From: Clostridia bacterium
GTDB lineage: Bacteria > Bacillota_A > Clostridia > Christensenellales > Aristaeellaceae
Assembly: GCA_900754775.1 (NCBI GenBank)
Contig: CAAEDZ010000081.1
Span: 1 to 5,797, forward strand
Length of the DNA: 5,797 bases
Direction of reading: 5' to 3'
The position numbers were made by a program, and so were the translations under genes. Below are positions 4,756 to 5,797 of this stretch, in pieces; the first letter of the stretch is position 1, and each line of letters begins with the position of its first letter. The notes below the pieces were generated by a model that did no database searches, was not told the origin of the DNA, and was given only the letters and a program-made list of their open reading frames with translations.

Positions 4756-5797
4756 AAGAGCGTTCTTCTTCCGCTTCCAACTGTGCCAGCACGGCGCTTT
4801 TGTCCTCCGTCACGCGGCGCACGCGCTCGCGGTCCACCCCGGCGTCGAACAGGCAGGCGGCGCGCAGTTTGCAAAAGCGGCAGGAAAGCTCCTTGCCCAC
4901 GCGCGCCGGGCCGGGCGCGGCCTCGCCGGCGCGGATGCCGTCCACGTGGCTGGAGGCCATGGCCACGGCGCGGTCGATGAGTTTGTCAAACGCGGCGCGC
5001 GAAAGGGGCGAACCGGCCTTGAAAAAGCGCTTCGGCTCGGCGGAGTTGGCCGCCAAAGCGGCCTCGTCGTCCAGCATGGGGCCGTCCATGCGCAGTGCCT
5101 TGCGCCGCGCCTCGGCCACGGCGATGGGGTCTGTCTCCGGGGTGAGGATATAGCCCTCGCCCAGGCGGAAGTAGAACGCCCCCGCCGCCAGCGCCCCGCG
5201 CTTTTTCGCCGCCGCCGCCAGATAGATGAGCAGTTGCAGTTGCAGCCCCGCCCACGCCTCGGCCAGACTGAAGGGCTGCGCGCCGCGCTTGTAGTCCACA
5301 ACGCGCGCGTAGGGCCGCTCGCCCTCCCAGAGGTCCACGCGGTCGATGGAGCCGTAGAGGGCGCAGTCCCGCCCCGCGCCCACGCGCAGGCAGGCGTCGC
5401 CGTCGTCCGGGCCGAAGCGCACCTCCAGCCCCACGGGGCGGAAGCGCGAATCGCAGAGCTGTTCGGCCAGCAGCCGCGCCGCCGTGCGCGCCACGCCCTT
5501 GAGGCGCTTTTCCTCGGCGCGCGTGCGGGCGCTCTGCCCCAGCGGCCCCTCGCGCAGCGGGGCGAGCAGCGTTTCCGCCACCCGCTCCATGCGCGCGCAG
5601 GCGCGGTCGGGGTCGTAGTCGCCGCCGTCCATCATCTCGCCCAGCAGGCCGCGCACCGCCGCGTGGAAGAACACGCCCTCGTCGCGCGGGGTCAGCGCGT
5701 AGGGCTCGATGATCTCCGGCTTTATGCCGTAGTTGAGAAAGTGCGTGAACGGGCAGGCCGCGAACGATTCCAGCCGCCAAACGCTGGCCGTGCGCAA
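4754..5797 (-). CDS. addB: ATP-dependent helicase-nuclease subunit AddB, C-terminal part (5' end missing)
   Basis: About 347 residues are visible, reading in from beyond the window, against roughly 1,150 for a full AddB. AddAB processes double-strand DNA breaks for recombination. The fragment begins near RLESFAACPFTHFLNYG, with C15, the first iron-sulfur cysteine. It continues with G41...H45, then the PD-(D/E)XK core: D152 in GSIDRVD, VD168YK170, and the QLQLLIYL helix at 186-193. It ends with CRFCKLRAAC supplying C306, C309 and C315. This C...CxxC...C layout around the nuclease is characteristic of the AddB/RexB iron-sulfur nuclease domain. The apparent first codon TTG at the edge is simply internal sequence. 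Its TAG stop overlaps the LexA-like palindrome. The usual partner addA is not the next gene downstream. A stand-alone RecB-type nuclease cannot be excluded without the N-terminal part. Confidence 0.9.
   Translation of the reverse strand: MRTASVWRLESFAACPFTHFLNYGIKPEIIEPYALTPRDEGVFFHAAVRGLLGEMMDGGDYDPDRACARMERVAETLLAPLREGPLGQSARTRAEEKRLKGVARTAARLLAEQLCDSRFRPVGLEVRFGPDDGDACLRVGAGRDCALYGSIDRVDLWEGERPYARVVDYKRGAQPFSLAEAWAGLQLQLLIYLAAAAKKRGALAAGAFYFRLGEGYILTPETDPIAVAEARRKALRMDGPMLDDEAALAANSAEPKRFFKAGSPLSRAAFDKLIDRAVAMASSHVDGIRAGEAAPGPARVGKELSCRFCKLRAACLFDAGVDRERVRRVTEDKSAVLAQLEAEEERS

Noticed and set aside
3846..4757. Plus-strand open frame of 303 codons opposite the decarboxylase
   Set aside because: Arg/Gln/His/Val-rich shadow with no domain; explained by third-position GC bias of the real gene.
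4722..4874. N-terminal extension of the decarboxylase to a TTG at 4874
   Set aside because: It overlaps addB by over 100 bases, reads as Arg-rich low-complexity sequence, and the ATG at 4721 has a strong ribosome binding site and matches the family N-terminus.

Overview
The window is about two-thirds G+C and carries four genes, all on the minus strand, so transcription runs from the right end to the left. The gene set, the AAGGAGG-type ribosome binding sites and a Gram-positive-type LexA box suggest a high-GC member of the Bacillota, probably a clostridial lineage. A decarboxylase next to thymidylate kinase also recalls the yaaO-tmk neighbourhood of Bacillus subtilis. This placement is inference; no marker gene in the window fixes the taxon.

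In transcription order: (1) 5797-4754, the C-terminal third of an AddB-type helicase-nuclease subunit, entering from outside the window, with its PD-(D/E)XK nuclease and four iron-sulfur cysteines. (2) A 32-bp gap holding a perfect 12-bp palindrome that matches the Gram-positive LexA/SOS operator. (3) 4721-3438, a short PLP-dependent Orn/Lys/Arg-decarboxylase-family protein (YaaO/SpeA type). (4) A 257-bp intergenic region with an inverted repeat, two TTCAGGGAAA repeats exactly 21 bp apart, a -35-like TTGACA and a small hairpin before the next gene. (5) 3180-1897, one reading frame fusing a HAD phosphatase of the 5'-nucleotidase type to a complete thymidylate kinase. (6) Five bases later, 1891 to beyond position 1, a membrane protein whose Shine-Dalgarno lies in the last codons of the previous gene.

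The last gene is the most unusual. Its frame has no stop inside the window, and I translated it by hand (630 codons). It has a four-cysteine zinc ribbon, then only the N-terminal lobe of a Ser/Thr protein kinase with the ATP-binding lysine replaced by arginine. The kinase homology ends at the hinge; a transmembrane helix follows, then at least four peptidoglycan-binding-like modules joined by Pro/Thr linkers, one of them a perfect seven-unit TQQP repeat. It looks like a kinase-derived cell-wall sensor or scaffold that has lost catalysis.

As a system, the window joins DNA repair (AddB, LexA box), dTTP supply (Tmk with a fused nucleotidase-like phosphatase) and a wall-facing pseudokinase translationally linked to Tmk. 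Any functional coupling between wall state and nucleotide supply is a hypothesis. No RNA genes, mobile elements, CRISPR arrays or plus-strand genes were found; the long plus-strand frames are GC-rich shadows.
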